NCBI RefSeq assembly: GCF_042660705.1
Contig: NZ_JBHSUQ010000001.1
Reading direction: 5' to 3' (one strand)
DNA length: 64,000 bases
Source of the DNA: Undibacterium_A arcticum
GTDB taxonomy: Bacteria; Pseudomonadota; Gammaproteobacteria; Burkholderiales; Burkholderiaceae_D
Under the pieces are notes generated by a model that saw only the letters and a list, made by a program, of their open reading frames with translations, did not search any database and was not told the DNA's origin. Every line of letters starts with the position of its first letter. Within the stretch, counting starts at the first letter, position 1. Of this stretch, positions 1 to 9,386 are shown piece after piece. Position numbers and translations under genes: made by a program.

Positions 1-320
1 CCGCAACGACCTAGCGCAAGGATTATAACTATCGCGTATCTGAAACCTGCGAAAGTTAGAAGATACTTGCATAAGTGTCGAAGGCGCACAGCGGCAGCCC
101 GCGTGACCGCACAGTCGGAAAAATTACTTGGATGGAACTTGGCAGGTGGCGTTGAGCGATGCGATGCGCACGAAACCTCTTGATCGGGAAAATGCTGAAA
201 CCGATGCCAGTACCGGCAAATCCTATCTCAGGACCCGGCAACCGTGCAGCGCCTTGCCGAGGCGCTGAGCGGATTGCTCTCAGGGTTACGGCGCTAAAAC
301 AATGCATCAGGTCCATCACT
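1..320. other. gene-free left edge
   Basis: No convincing gene lies here. Open frames on both strands lack family resemblance and overlap the 5' flank of the UPF0158 gene. No terminator or repeat was recognised. Confidence 0.5.
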
Positions 321-740
321 ATGCACAAATTGACCATCAACCGCGACGATCTCATCCAGGCGCTCACTTTTCGTTTTGAAGCGTTGCAGGGTGGTTCCTA
401 TCTCGACAAGGCGACCGGCAACATCCTGCTTGTCGGCGACGGCGCTGACGACGCTCCGGAAAACATCGAGGAGGATCCACGCTACCTTTGGATCGAGCCG
501 ATTGACTCCCATGAGTCATATCGGATCATGGAAGATTTCATTGCTACGGTAGACGCTCCCAACGCATCGGCTCGGCTTGCCCACGCGATCGAGGGCGCCA
601 AACCGTTCCGTCGCTTCCGGGATGCTCTGTATGATTTCCCATCACTGCGGGAGGCTTGGTTCGCATTTGAGAATGCAGCCCATATCCGGCTCACCGAAAC
701 CTGGTGTGAAGAGAACGGCATTGACGCGGATTGGAGTTGA
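321..740 (+). CDS. UPF0158 family protein
   Basis: Small acidic protein of 139 residues that resembles the uncharacterised UPF0158 family. The ATG at 321 is preferred because the protein beginning MHKLTINRDDLIQA has the usual family length. The 54 residues that an upstream start would add look like translated non-coding sequence. Function is unknown. Visible features are an acidic N-terminal half and an aromatic-rich C-terminal half ending in the WCEENGIDADW region, as in other members. It is tail to tail with the Fic gene, 11 nt apart, so the two are not co-transcribed. Confidence 0.7.
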   Translation: MHKLTINRDDLIQALTFRFEALQGGSYLDKATGNILLVGDGADDAPENIEEDPRYLWIEPIDSHESYRIMEDFIATVDAPNASARLAHAIEGAKPFRRFRDALYDFPSLREAWFAFENAAHIRLTETWCEENGIDADWS

Positions 741-751
741 AGCGTTCGAAG

Positions 752-2137
752 CTACGTTTGACGTTTTTTTTGTGTTGACTTGTTCGTCAACTTTTCGCGC
801 CAGTGCGCAAATTCAGAAGGACGCAATCCGTATCGCGCAAGCACACCTTCGTGCAGTCGCCGCAGCTCTTCAACGATCAGCGCATGAACATTTTCCCGAT
901 CCGATGCGGCTGCATGCAAGACGACGTTGCGCCCGATGATCGCAAGCGCCTCTTCGTCAGGTTGCACCACGACGTCGTGAATCGTTTGTTTGATCATCTT
1001 GCGATAGGCCAGGCGCACCGGGTCCGGTTCGGCAAGGTCTTGCTTGATGGCCAGATATTCCTGCGTCGAGCGCTCGTAAGCCCATACATACAAATCGCGC
1101 AGTAGTTCAATCCGCGTCAGCTCATACACACCCAGGATCGCTCGGCTATAAGCTTGTTCCGGCACATCGAGAAAGGTCAGCGGGCACAGGTTGGCCCGGA
1201 TCAACGGCAGGTTCGCAGCGAGCCGTGACACCCGCTTGTTGATGTCGGCGAACGGTTGCAGGTAGGGCAGATGCACCATGACGAAGAAAGACTGTTCAAA
1301 CGGGTCCTTGATCCGGGTCGCCTTGGCCAGCAACACATCCAGCGTTTCGCTGATCTGATTGGGTACGGAGAGTGGCCGATACACGCTGTGGCCGATTTCA
1401 ACAATGTGTTGGCGGATGCGGCCCTCGTCAGCGGGATTGGGCAGCAAGTTTTCTGACAATGCGCTGTGCAGGTTGAGAATGGTATAGCGGTTGAAATTCA
1501 CAGAATCCACGTTCTCGACCAGCAATTCGATTGCGGTTTTGTGATTCAGAATCATTTGGGTTTCAAGGGCGGCCTTGCCTTGCGCGACCGTACCGTGTTC
1601 GATCAATTCGCGGGTATCGAGTCGCGTATAAGTATTGCCTTCCAGATGGCTCGATGCCCACGACAGGTCGATCAGCAGCCGGTTCAGGATGGCGTGACCG
1701 TAAGTGCCGGCAGGCAGGCTGCTTTGCCCGGTGTCGCCCATTTTTCTTAATTGACGACGCAGAGGTTCCGGCAGGTACCAGGTTTTGTTCGGCTGATACG
1801 CATCCAGAAAGTCGGGTTGGTATCCCACCGGCTTGCGTGCTTGCAGCGGCTGGTCAATATAGGCGAGGATGTCCCGACTGTCTGCAGACAGCGGGATGGC
1901 ATTTGGAAACGCGTCGTCCTCGGCGCCTGGGATGGTGACGAGGACCTTCTTGACCACACGATAGCGCCGGGCGCGCCCCTGCCCATCAGCGGAAAGCTGG
2001 CGCTGGTTGATCAACTGGCTAATCCAGCGCTGTGCGGTCCGCCGTGGCACGTCTGGATGCAAAGCGAGGAGTTCGGTCAAGGTCGGGGCCTCGGCAGATT
2101 TTTGTATGCTTTGCAGTAATTGATCAGGGGATTGCAT
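752..2137 (-). CDS. Fic-fold protein with N-terminal winged helix, non-canonical Fic motif
   Basis: 461 residues. Residues about 15-65 resemble a winged-helix DNA-binding domain (PRRTAQRWISQLI). The SSHLEGN motif at 162-168 matches the (S/T)xxxE(G/N) inhibitory helix that precedes the core in class II Fic proteins. The Fic core is at 289-305. Where canonical enzymes have HPFxDGN(G/K)R, this protein reads QPFADINKR, so the catalytic His is Gln 294 and the Gly is Ile 299. Canonical Fic enzymes transfer AMP or related groups to target proteins. With this substitution, activity cannot be assumed. I recall similar LQPFxDxNKR motifs in other Fic-family proteins, so it may be a conserved subgroup. 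The promoter side carries repeated TGGCGC boxes, which suggests autoregulation through the N-terminal domain. Confidence 0.85.
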   Translation of the reverse strand: MQSPDQLLQSIQKSAEAPTLTELLALHPDVPRRTAQRWISQLINQRQLSADGQGRARRYRVVKKVLVTIPGAEDDAFPNAIPLSADSRDILAYIDQPLQARKPVGYQPDFLDAYQPNKTWYLPEPLRRQLRKMGDTGQSSLPAGTYGHAILNRLLIDLSWASSHLEGNTYTRLDTRELIEHGTVAQGKAALETQMILNHKTAIELLVENVDSVNFNRYTILNLHSALSENLLPNPADEGRIRQHIVEIGHSVYRPLSVPNQISETLDVLLAKATRIKDPFEQSFFVMVHLPYLQPFADINKRVSRLAANLPLIRANLCPLTFLDVPEQAYSRAILGVYELTRIELLRDLYVWAYERSTQEYLAIKQDLAEPDPVRLAYRKMIKQTIHDVVVQPDEEALAIIGRNVVLHAAASDRENVHALIVEELRRLHEGVLARYGLRPSEFAHWREKLTNKSTQKKRQT

Positions 2138-2146
2138 GGTGTTGTT

Positions 2147-2229
2147 TGGCGCGCTTTGATGTGGTTATGGCGCGATTATGGCGCGGTTTTTGAAACTGCG
2201 CCATTTTTTGGCTGGATTCTGGCGCAGTT
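2147..2229. promoter_or_regulatory. cluster of TGGCGC boxes upstream of the Fic gene
   Basis: TGGCGC boxes occur as direct copies at 2147 (TGGCGCGCTT), 2168 (TGGCGCGATT), 2179 (TGGCGCGGTT) and 2220 (TGGCGCAGTT). One inverted copy lies at 2194-2203 (AACTGCGCCA). Spacings of 21, 11 and 41 nt are close to whole helical turns. The cluster begins about 10 nt upstream of the Fic start codon at 2137, as expected for an operator read by a DNA-binding protein such as the Fic protein's own N-terminal domain. The sites are seen directly; the regulatory role is inferred. Confidence 0.45.
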
Positions 2230-2261
2230 GTAAAATGAGGCGCCCCTGAATCGAATCATTT

Positions 2262-2580
2262 TTGCAACATGCGGCGATCATTCTGCGGTTCGGCGACTAC
2301 CGTATACTGGTCGATCCCATGTTGGCGGGCAAAGGGGGAGCTGCCGGCGCTGCGCATATTTGATGGCCAACGGCAGCGCAATCCGGTCATCGATCTGCCG
2401 CCAGAGGCCAGCTCGGCGCTGGAGTCAGTCACGCATTGCCTGATCACCCATTGCCAGAAGGGACATTTTGATCATTTGGATAGAGAGGAAAAAAAGTGGC
2501 TGCGCGAAAGGCGGATTCCGGTCATCTGTACCCCACGATGCGCGCTATTTACGCGAACGCGGCATCAGAAAACGGAAAAC
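2262..2580 (+). pseudogene. MBL-fold metallo-hydrolase fragment, two frameshifts, 3' end missing
   Basis: Three short stretches in different frames together match an UlaG-like MBL hydrolase. The first reads ILRFGDYRILVDPML up to about 2330. The second reads LITHCQKGHFDHLD (2440-2480), which carries the HxxxxHxDH metal motif. The third reads DARYLRERGI (about 2538-2570). No frame is open throughout, and everything after the third block is absent, replaced by sequence running into the DUF4411 gene. The loss of the C-terminal half makes this a true remnant and not only a base-calling problem. It marks the inner edge of the accessory segment. Confidence 0.65.
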
Positions 2581-2638
2581 AAAGCACGCGATCCCGCATT
2601 TAAGTCAGTTCGCTGTTCCGTTGCTCCCCTGACCCCAA

Positions 2639-3157
2639 CTAGGCTCTCTTTTTCCAGTTTGTGCGGAAGCCTAAATCTCGATTGAGGACAAACGGGTCGC
2701 ACCAATGCACGCCGACCTCTTTGCATACATCGGGCAGATGGCGGTTGTGTCTTTTTTTGGATGGCTTGGACACTTCGACAGTCACGACGCATCTGTCTTC
2801 TTTGTGTGTCATCGCATGCGCAACCAAAAACGGATCTCGGCCTATCTGCTCAACTTCATCATCGGTTAAATCAGCTCCATAGCCAGTAATGACAACGGTC
2901 TGAACATTAGCAATATCAACCTGCTCATCAAGAATAAGGGCTTTTTTGCTTTCGTCCTGCTGTATCCAGGAAAACAGCAAATCCTTTTCCGCATCCTTGG
3001 GGCCATCCTTTATTTCTTCAAAAATTTCCAACGGAATTTTTACGCGTCCGGACTGACCCATGTGCAGAAGCCATTCCCAATATTCAGGAATTTGATCGAC
3101 AGGATAATAAGAATTGTTCGCTGTTATCAAAACGCTCGCATCTAGTAAATACAGCAT
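2639..3157 (-). CDS. DUF4411 family PIN-like protein, putative toxin
   Basis: 172 residues resembling DUF4411 proteins, a PIN-like nuclease family. The opening LLDASVLI carries the first conserved Asp of PIN domains, and DPFLVAHA around residues 108-115 fits a later acidic PIN motif. Its ATG overlaps the stop of the upstream ImmA-type gene (TAATG), with a strong GGAGG ribosome site inside the upstream gene, so the two are translationally coupled. In this pairing the Xre-ImmA protein would be the regulator/antitoxin and the PIN-like protein the effector. That role is inferred from context, not shown here. Base composition is more AT-rich than the flanking housekeeping genes. Confidence 0.75.
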   Translation of the reverse strand: MLYLLDASVLITANNSYYPVDQIPEYWEWLLHMGQSGRVKIPLEIFEEIKDGPKDAEKDLLFSWIQQDESKKALILDEQVDIANVQTVVITGYGADLTDDEVEQIGRDPFLVAHAMTHKEDRCVVTVEVSKPSKKRHNRHLPDVCKEVGVHWCDPFVLNRDLGFRTNWKKRA

Positions 3158-4357
3158 TAAACATTTCCTCCGGCACTGGCCCTAAGACCAGAGCGGAAAA
3201 CGTCTACCAATAACGGATGAACACTTCTTGGCTTTACTCCGAGAATTTTGGCGGCTTTAACAGGTGATAAAACTCCTGAACTGACCGTGCGGCTTGCAAA
3301 CTCCAGCATTGCTTTTCCCAGACGATGACGACGCACAACGTAATAGCTAGGGCCAGAATCACTAGTCTTGGGCTTCGCCTTAATTTTCGCTTTTTCTTGC
3401 GCCCACATTTCCCGAAGCTTCGAGTCCAATGCGTGCCAATTATTCCAAGAAATGAAACCTGTTCTATAGAGCTTGTAGGCCACCATGGACCTGCTTAAAT
3501 TTCTATCTTCAGCAAATTGTGAAATGGCTTCTATAGAGGCGTCCAGGCCCCAACTGGCATCGAGCTTGATCTTGCCGAGCTCGGTCTTGGGAAGTAAACT
3601 CGCCTGCAACATCATTGCAAAACTGTTCAATGGCCACGTCCGACAGCGCGCCACTGACTCCAGTGGTTCCGAGACATAAATGGGCTATTTCATGTAGCAG
3701 GGTGAACGACCATGCAGTTTTCGCATCTTGATCGTTAATGACAACGAACGGTGCAATTGGGTCGGCAATTGCAAAACCTCGAAAAGTTTCAACAGGTATG
3801 GCCGAGTGATGACTACCGAGATTTCCAATCAAAAGAACAAAAATGCCGACCGCCTCTGCACGCTCACGCAACAATGAAAAGGCATCTTCCGCTTTTTTTT
3901 GCGCCCTGAAGTCAGCAAGATTGAGCTGCAACGCATCCTGAATTGACCGCAACGTCGCAGTGATCCCATCAGCCATTTTTGTTGAACCGATAAATGCGAG
4001 AGGCTCGACTTCTTCGTCTTCCAGAGTGGAGTGAACAAGACTTTGTCGCGCGCGCAGATCGCGAATAAGGGCGTCAAGAAGGGCATCCGACGCTACGGAA
4101 CGATCAGGTGTAACGGTTCTAAAATCCTGTCCTCTATCCCCTTTTTTCGGGGGTGTGGGAAGGTAAAAAGTCAGCAGAGACCGCCTGTATTGCTTGGACA
4201 TTTTCAGTAAAACTGCACGGGATGGCACTTCTTTGCCTGCTTCTAAAGCAGCAAGACGCCCGGCTGCAGTCATGCCAAGCGCATGAGCGGCATCCTCCAG
4301 GTTTAACCCCGCAGTTTCCCGTGCCCATTTTAGAATTTCAGGATTCAACACTTGCAT
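3157..4357 (-). CDS. XRE-family regulator with ImmA/IrrE metallopeptidase domain (frameshifted)
   Basis: The first frame covers 4357 to about 3595. It gives an N-terminal helix-turn-helix (residues about 5-60) and a zinc peptidase domain with HEIAH at 222-226, ending at CNDVAGEF. The C-terminal part continues in another frame from LLPKTELGKIK to the stop at 3157. The break is at about 3593-3600 (GAGTTTACTTCC on the coding strand), where a net 1-2 nt change restores the family's usual GEFLLP junction. The intact product would be about 390-400 residues. Xre-ImmA proteins repress their own operon and cleave partners when induced. The coupled downstream gene is DUF4411. The frameshift may be a sequencing error, given the many similar cases in this window. 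Confidence 0.75.
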
Positions 4358-4736
4358 CTTTCAAAACTTGTCTTTGGCGGCATCTCTGATCCATTGGATC
4401 ACGTCAAATCATCGATTATTAACAGTATTGCTCTTGCAACGCAGATTTTACTGGGACGTATATTTTCATAATAATCTTTTTTGCTGGTTTCTATTCCCTG
4501 GCAATGAAAAACATCTGAACACTGTGCGTTGCCGGAATTTAATAAGCAATACGCGCCACGTTCCTTGATGTATGCCATGCCAGTTCCGCCAATCGTTGAT
4601 AAAGCGCTTGGTCCGGATTTTTGCCTTCCGGCAGATTTCCGGTAAAGGCTCGTTTTTGTATCCTTTTGGGGAGCCGTAGACGAAAAAAAAGCACTCCGAT
4701 TTCTCGTAAGTGCTTGATTTTCTACTACAGATGTTC
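4358..4736. other. AT-rich spacer between ImmA gene and tRNA-Asn
   Basis: About 380 nt with clearly lower GC than the flanks. A leftward open frame crosses it but also runs through the tRNA, so I do not accept it as a gene. Apart from the tRNA terminator at 4682-4720, nothing recognisable was found. No obvious second copy of the tRNA 3' end was seen, so an att site is not demonstrated. Confidence 0.4.
4682..4720 (-). terminator. rho-independent terminator of tRNA-Asn
   Basis: On the minus strand an AAGCACT / AGTGCTT stem is followed by a run of T, just downstream of the tRNA 3' end. Confidence 0.7.
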
Positions 4737-4812
4737 TGGCTCCCCGACCTGGACTCGAACCAGGGACCTGCGGATTAACAGTCCGTCGCTCTACCAACTG
4801 AGCTATCAGGGA
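4737..4812 (-). tRNA. tRNA-Asn (GTT anticodon)
   Basis: 76 nt on the minus strand. It begins TCCCTGATAGCTCAG, has anticodon GTT in the context CTGTTAATC and the T-loop GGTTCGAGTCC, and ends in an encoded CCA. The acceptor arms TCCCTGA and TCGGGGA pair. The accessory Xre-ImmA/DUF4411 module lies on its 3' side, the usual side for integration at tRNA genes. Confidence 0.95.
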
Positions 4813-4992
4813 AAAGAGGCCGCATTATATGTGGCGCCGGGCGCTTCCGTCAAAAGGTTCTTGCAAAAATTGTGGCCCGCCCGCTCGGCGCGGTTAGTTG
4901 AATGCCAAATCGGCAGCGCCTTTCTATGCCGGCCGGGCCGCCATCGGTTATCCTTGCAGGTTCTCCATCGCATTCAACATACCGCACCGACT

Positions 4993-6660
4993 ATGGCCAA
5001 TTACGTATACACCATGAACCGCGTGGGCAAGATCGTGCCGCCCAAGCGCCAGATTCTTAAAGACATTTCGTTGTCCTTCTTCCCCGGCGCCAAGATCGGC
5101 GTGCTGGGCCTGAACGGGTCGGGTAAATCGACCTTGCTGAAGATCATGGCCGGCATTGACACCGACATCATCGGCGATGCGGTGCCGATGCCGGGGCTGA
5201 ATATCGGCCATCTGCCGCAGGAACCGCAGCTCGATCCGGAGCAGACCGTGCGCCAGGCGGTGGAAGGCGGGCTGGGCGAAGTGTTCGAGGCGCGTGCCAA
5301 GCTCGACGCGGTGTATGTCGCCTATGCGGACCCGGATGCCGACTTCGATGCGCTGGCGGCGGAACAGGGGCGGCTGGAGGAGATCATCGCAGCGTCCGAC
5401 GGCGGCAATCTGGAGCTGCAGCTGGAAATGGCGGCCGATGCGCTGCGGCTGCCGCCGTGGGATGCCAGGATCGGCGTGTTGTCGGGTGGCGAAAAGCGCC
5501 GCGTCGCGCTGTGTCGCCTGTTGCTGTCGAAACCCGACATGCTGCTGCTGGACGAGCCGACCAACCATCTGGATGCCGAATCGGTCGAATGGCTGGAGCA
5601 GTTCCTGCTGCGCTTCCCCGGCACCGTGGTCGCGATCACCCACGATCGTTACTTCCTCGACAACGCGGCGGAGTGGATTCTGGAGCTGGACCGCGGCGCC
5701 GGGATTCCGTGGAAGGGCAATTACAGCTCGTGGCTGGATCAGAAACAGGCCCGCCTGAAGCTGGAAGAGGCAACCGAATCGGCGCATCAGAAATCGCTGC
5801 AACGGGAGCTGGAGTGGTCGCGCCAGAATCCGAAGGCGCGCCAAGCCAAGAGCAAGGCGCGGCTGGCGCGTTTCAACGAATTGTCCGAGCATGAATACCA
5901 GAAGCGCAACGAGACCCAGGAGATCTTCATCCCGGTGGCCGAGCGGCTCGGCAATGAAGTGATCGAGTTCAAGAATGTGTCGAAGGCTTTCGGCGACCGG
6001 CTGCTGATCGACAACCTGAATTTCCGGATTCCGGCCGGTGCGATCGTCGGCATCATCGGCCCTAACGGTGCCGGTAAATCGACGCTGTTCAAGATGATCA
6101 CCGGCAAGGAACAGCCCGACAGTGGCGAGGTCGTGATCGGTTCGACCGCGCGGATTTCCATCGTTGACCAGTCGCGCGACTCGCTGGCCGACAACAAGAC
6201 CGTGTTCGACGATGTCTGCGCCGGCGCCGACATGCTGACCGTCGGCCGCTTCCAGATGCCGTCGCGCGCCTATCTCGGCCGCTTCAACTTCAAGGGCGGC
6301 GACCAGCAGAAGATGGTCGGCAACCTGTCCGGCGGCGAGCGCGGGCGCTTGCATCTGGCCAAGACCTTGCTGCAGGGCGGCAATGTGCTGCTGCTCGATG
6401 AGCCGTCCAACGATCTGGACGTCGAAACCCTGCGCGCGCTGGAAGATGCGCTGCTGGAGTTTGCCGGCAGCGTGATGGTGATCTCGCATGATCGCTGGTT
6501 CCTGGACCGGATCGCGACGCATATCCTGGCGTTCGAAGGCAATTCGCAGGTTGCTTTCTTCGACGGCAATTATCAGGAATACGAAGCCGACAAGAAGAGG
6601 CGTCTGGGCGAGGAAGGTGCGAAGCCGCATCGGATCCGCTACAAGCCGATCAGCCTGTAA
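4993..6660 (+). CDS. ettA: EttA, ABC-F energy-dependent translational throttle protein
   Basis: 555 residues, the usual EttA length, starting MANYVYTMNRVGKIVPP. It has two ABC ATPase domains without membrane segments. Domain 1 has Walker A GLNGSGKS and signature LSGGEKRR followed by LLLDEPTNHLD. Domain 2 has GPNGAGKS, LSGGERGR and LLLDEPSNDLD. A charged linker rich in Arg and Lys lies between them. EttA binds the ribosomal E site and gates entry into elongation according to the ATP/ADP ratio. The ATG at 4993 is chosen by homology; an open frame extends upstream over the tRNA and is not coding. Confidence 0.95.
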   Translation: MANYVYTMNRVGKIVPPKRQILKDISLSFFPGAKIGVLGLNGSGKSTLLKIMAGIDTDIIGDAVPMPGLNIGHLPQEPQLDPEQTVRQAVEGGLGEVFEARAKLDAVYVAYADPDADFDALAAEQGRLEEIIAASDGGNLELQLEMAADALRLPPWDARIGVLSGGEKRRVALCRLLLSKPDMLLLDEPTNHLDAESVEWLEQFLLRFPGTVVAITHDRYFLDNAAEWILELDRGAGIPWKGNYSSWLDQKQARLKLEEATESAHQKSLQRELEWSRQNPKARQAKSKARLARFNELSEHEYQKRNETQEIFIPVAERLGNEVIEFKNVSKAFGDRLLIDNLNFRIPAGAIVGIIGPNGAGKSTLFKMITGKEQPDSGEVVIGSTARISIVDQSRDSLADNKTVFDDVCAGADMLTVGRFQMPSRAYLGRFNFKGGDQQKMVGNLSGGERGRLHLAKTLLQGGNVLLLDEPSNDLDVETLRALEDALLEFAGSVMVISHDRWFLDRIATHILAFEGNSQVAFFDGNYQEYEADKKRRLGEEGAKPHRIRYKPISL

Positions 6661-6724
6661 TTTTTGATCGATTGGATCGCCGCTGCAGACAGCAGCGGGG
6701 TCAGGCAAGCGGATACTCCTGGAA

Positions 6725-6816
6725 GTAGGGGTAGTGCGGTCGATGAATGAAGCACGTTGTCGATTGACCGCCCTACCCCCATCCCAACCTTCCCCCTGCA
6801 TGGGGGAAGGGGCTAA
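6725..6816. repeat. REP/BIME-type paired palindromic repeat, copy 1
   Basis: Two inverted halves (GGGGTAGTGCGGTCGATG and GACCGCCCTACCCCCATC) plus a hairpin TTCCCCC tgcat GGGGGAA. It belongs to the same family as the copies near 18.2, 22.6, 33.4, 40.3, 40.8 and 44.5 kb. Confidence 0.75.
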
Positions 6817-6930
6817 CAGCATTAGCCAGCAACGATCTTCATGCAATCGACTACGGTCTTGCGACGGAGTCTGGCGTCGTACCAGCGCGCAGCGGACGGC
6901 GGCGTCCGCTGGCTCAGCGTGGCCGCCCAG

Positions 6931-7308
6931 TCAATGCAACATCAAACCCACTGCGGTACCGAGCATCAGTGCCACGACCGCCAGCAAATTGATGCCGAAA
7001 CCGGCGCCGCGCTTGCTCGGGTCCTGGTAGTAACCGAGCGCATACATGACGCGGCCGACGATCCACAGCGCCCCACCCGCGGCAGCCCAGCGGTCGCCGA
7101 GAAAATACGCGCACAGCCACAGTGCCGGCAACAGCATCACCAGCTGCTCGACCGTATTGGCGTGCACCCGTTGCGCGCTCTGGAATGCGAGCGGACCGTC
7201 CATCGACGGCGCCGCTACCTTGTGGTGCTCACGGGCGCGGCCGGCATTGAATATCACCCACAGGTATACCGCCAGCACAGCCAGCGTGGTCCAGGCAGTC
7301 CATTGCAT
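6931..7308 (-). CDS. MAPEG family membrane protein
   Basis: About 125 residues with four predicted hydrophobic helices (near residues 5-20, 55-70, 78-92, 105-124) and the motifs RVHANTVEQ and RVMYALGYYQDP typical of bacterial MAPEG proteins. Members are inner-membrane proteins related to glutathione transferases and leukotriene synthases; the substrate here is unknown. An ATG at 7314 is also in frame, but the AAGGGG ribosome site abuts it directly, so the ATG at 7308, five to six bases further on, fits better. It stands alone between a repeat and ltaE. Confidence 0.85.
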   Translation of the reverse strand: MQWTAWTTLAVLAVYLWVIFNAGRAREHHKVAAPSMDGPLAFQSAQRVHANTVEQLVMLLPALWLCAYFLGDRWAAAGGALWIVGRVMYALGYYQDPSKRGAGFGINLLAVVALMLGTAVGLMLH

Positions 7309-7394
7309 CGTCATCCCCTTGTTAGTATTTGAATCGAATGGTTGAATCGGTGCGGCGACTCGCTTAGTCGAATCGATGCATCAGAATAGCGGAA

Positions 7395-8402
<1,008 letters not shown>

Positions 8403-8548
8403 GGTTGGCTCGCTTGTTTGAGATGGAATTGGATCGTCATACAATCAGGACTTACGCAAAAACAACGAAAAATCGCAAACTGTGTTGTCGTTCCTGCGAA
8501 AGGTGTAGCAGGGAATTCGGACAGTTTGCTGTCCGCCTGCGGAACGGT

Positions 8549-8566
8549 CTGCGCTTGCAAGCGCAG
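8549..8566. repeat. TTGCAAG-core palindrome, copy 1
   Basis: Perfect 18-bp palindrome CTGCGCTTGCAAGCGCAG. It shares its CGCTTGC(A/G)AGCG core with sites at 18270, 22696 and 33479. Confidence 0.6.
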
Positions 8567-8621
8567 ATGCGCCCTGCAAGGGGGAACCCAGCGTCGTTGG
8601 TTGATCAACGGAAGACACTGG

Positions 8622-8641
8622 ATTCCCGCGTTCGCGGGAAT
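8622..8641. repeat. dRS3-like 20-bp palindrome
   Basis: ATTCCC-N8-GGGAAT with arms ATTCCCGCG/CGCGGGAAT. This matches the consensus of the neisserial dRS3 repeat. A variant with compensated base pairs is at 19821-19840. Confidence 0.6.
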
Positions 8642-8710
8642 GACACGGTAGTTTTAATAATGCTCTGCGTAAATCCTAACAAGATGGCGAGTATATGCAT
8701 ATTCTGCTTT

Positions 8711-8752
8711 ATTTATTTGCGGAATGAAATGACTAACATGGGAGTATATTAT
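8711..8752. repeat. TTGCGGAAT...GTATATT intergenic element, copy 1
   Basis: Contains TTTGCGGAATGAAATG followed by GTATATTATC. It resembles elements at 14135-14172, 43805-43842 and 53228-53263, although the left ATAC arm is degenerate here. Confidence 0.4.
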
Positions 8753-8801
8753 CAAATCCCGGCGCGCGGACGACCGGCGACGGTGGCCCGCGCTGCCGCG
8801 A

Positions 8802-9245
8802 TCAGTGCTTGTTCAGCACCTGATTGAAGAAGTCATACACGCCGTTGTCGCCCATATGGCGCGCGTCGGACAATTCGCCACCCTTGCTGGCGTATAGCAC
8901 CTGATTGTCGGACGTCAGCAGCACGGCGGCCGGGATGCCCTTCTTGATCGGGTTGCCATAGGACTTGGCGAGCTCCAGGTTCTTGTCGAACTGACCGACG
9001 TCGACTTTGACCACGATGAACTTGCCGTCGATCAGCGCGGCGCTCTTGCCGTGCAGCGCCTTGTCGAGTTCGCGACAATCGGGGCACCAGTTGGCGCCGA
9101 ACACCACCAGCACCTTCTTGTTGCTGCTCTTGGCCTGACTCAAGGCCTGCTTCAGGTCGGCGTTGGCGTCGGCCTTTTCATCGTACGGCAGGTTGGTGGC
9201 GCCGACGGCGGCGGTGGCGAACACCGCGCCGAACAGAGTTAGCAT
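8802..9245 (-). CDS. thioredoxin-family protein, start region frameshifted
   Basis: Thioredoxin-like fold with a WCPDCREL redox motif (CPDC) and cis-Pro region KGIPAAVLL, so a periplasmic disulfide reductase or similar is likely. The open frame starts inside the signal peptide (MLTLFGAVFATAAVGA). A strong AGGAGA site and ATG at 9265 precede a run of seven A. With eight A the reading would be MKKKLIAMLTLFGAV, a normal signal peptide. The true start is therefore probably 9265 with one A missing from the sequence, or corrected by slippage. It lies alone between repeats and the DJ-1/PfpI gene. Confidence 0.8.
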   Translation of the reverse strand: MLTLFGAVFATAAVGATNLPYDEKADANADLKQALSQAKSSNKKVLVVFGANWCPDCRELDKALHGKSAALIDGKFIVVKVDVGQFDKNLELAKSYGNPIKKGIPAAVLLTSDNQVLYASKGGELSDARHMGDNGVYDFFNQVLNKH

Positions 9246-9386
9246 GGCAATCAGCTTTTTTTCATTGGTATCTCCTGAAGTTTTTATCGTCGGAATTCAG
9301 GGGTGCCGTACGCATCCCCTGGAATGCCCTTTTGGCTGGTGAATGACGCTTGCGCCTGTGACATAGGAAAAATTTCTCTTGCCTTA

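Larger units (their letters stand above)
8447..8677. mobile_element. MITE-like element with AGGACTTACGCA-type inverted ends
   Basis: About 231 bp bounded by AGGACTTACGCA (8447-8458) and its near-perfect inverse TGCGTAAATCCT (8666-8677). It has no coding capacity. Two other palindromic modules lie inside it. A second element with similar ends is at 11022-11183. Confidence 0.5.
8403..8801. other. gene-free stretch composed of repeats
   Basis: About 400 nt holding a MITE-like element (8447-8677), a TTGCAAG-core palindrome, a dRS3-like palindrome, and an AT-rich tail with the TTGCGGAAT...GTATATT element at 8711-8752. No gene is supported. Confidence 0.6.

Noticed and set aside
3593..3600. programmed frameshift in the ImmA-type gene
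   Set aside because: No classical slippery heptamer or downstream stimulatory structure is evident, and many other genes in the window show the same kind of break.
4399..4797. leftward open frame running through tRNA-Asn
   Set aside because: It overlaps the whole tRNA and its terminator, so translation is implausible. The downstream AT-rich part shows no family match.
4660..4812. attachment-site duplication of the tRNA-Asn end
   Set aside because: Only a short GGGGAGCC match in the opposite orientation lies nearby; no direct repeat of the tRNA 3' end was found.
4948..6846. 632-codon leftward open frame opposite ettA
   Set aside because: Antisense shadow of a high-GC gene; Gln/Arg/His-rich product with no recognisable domain, while the plus strand encodes complete EttA.
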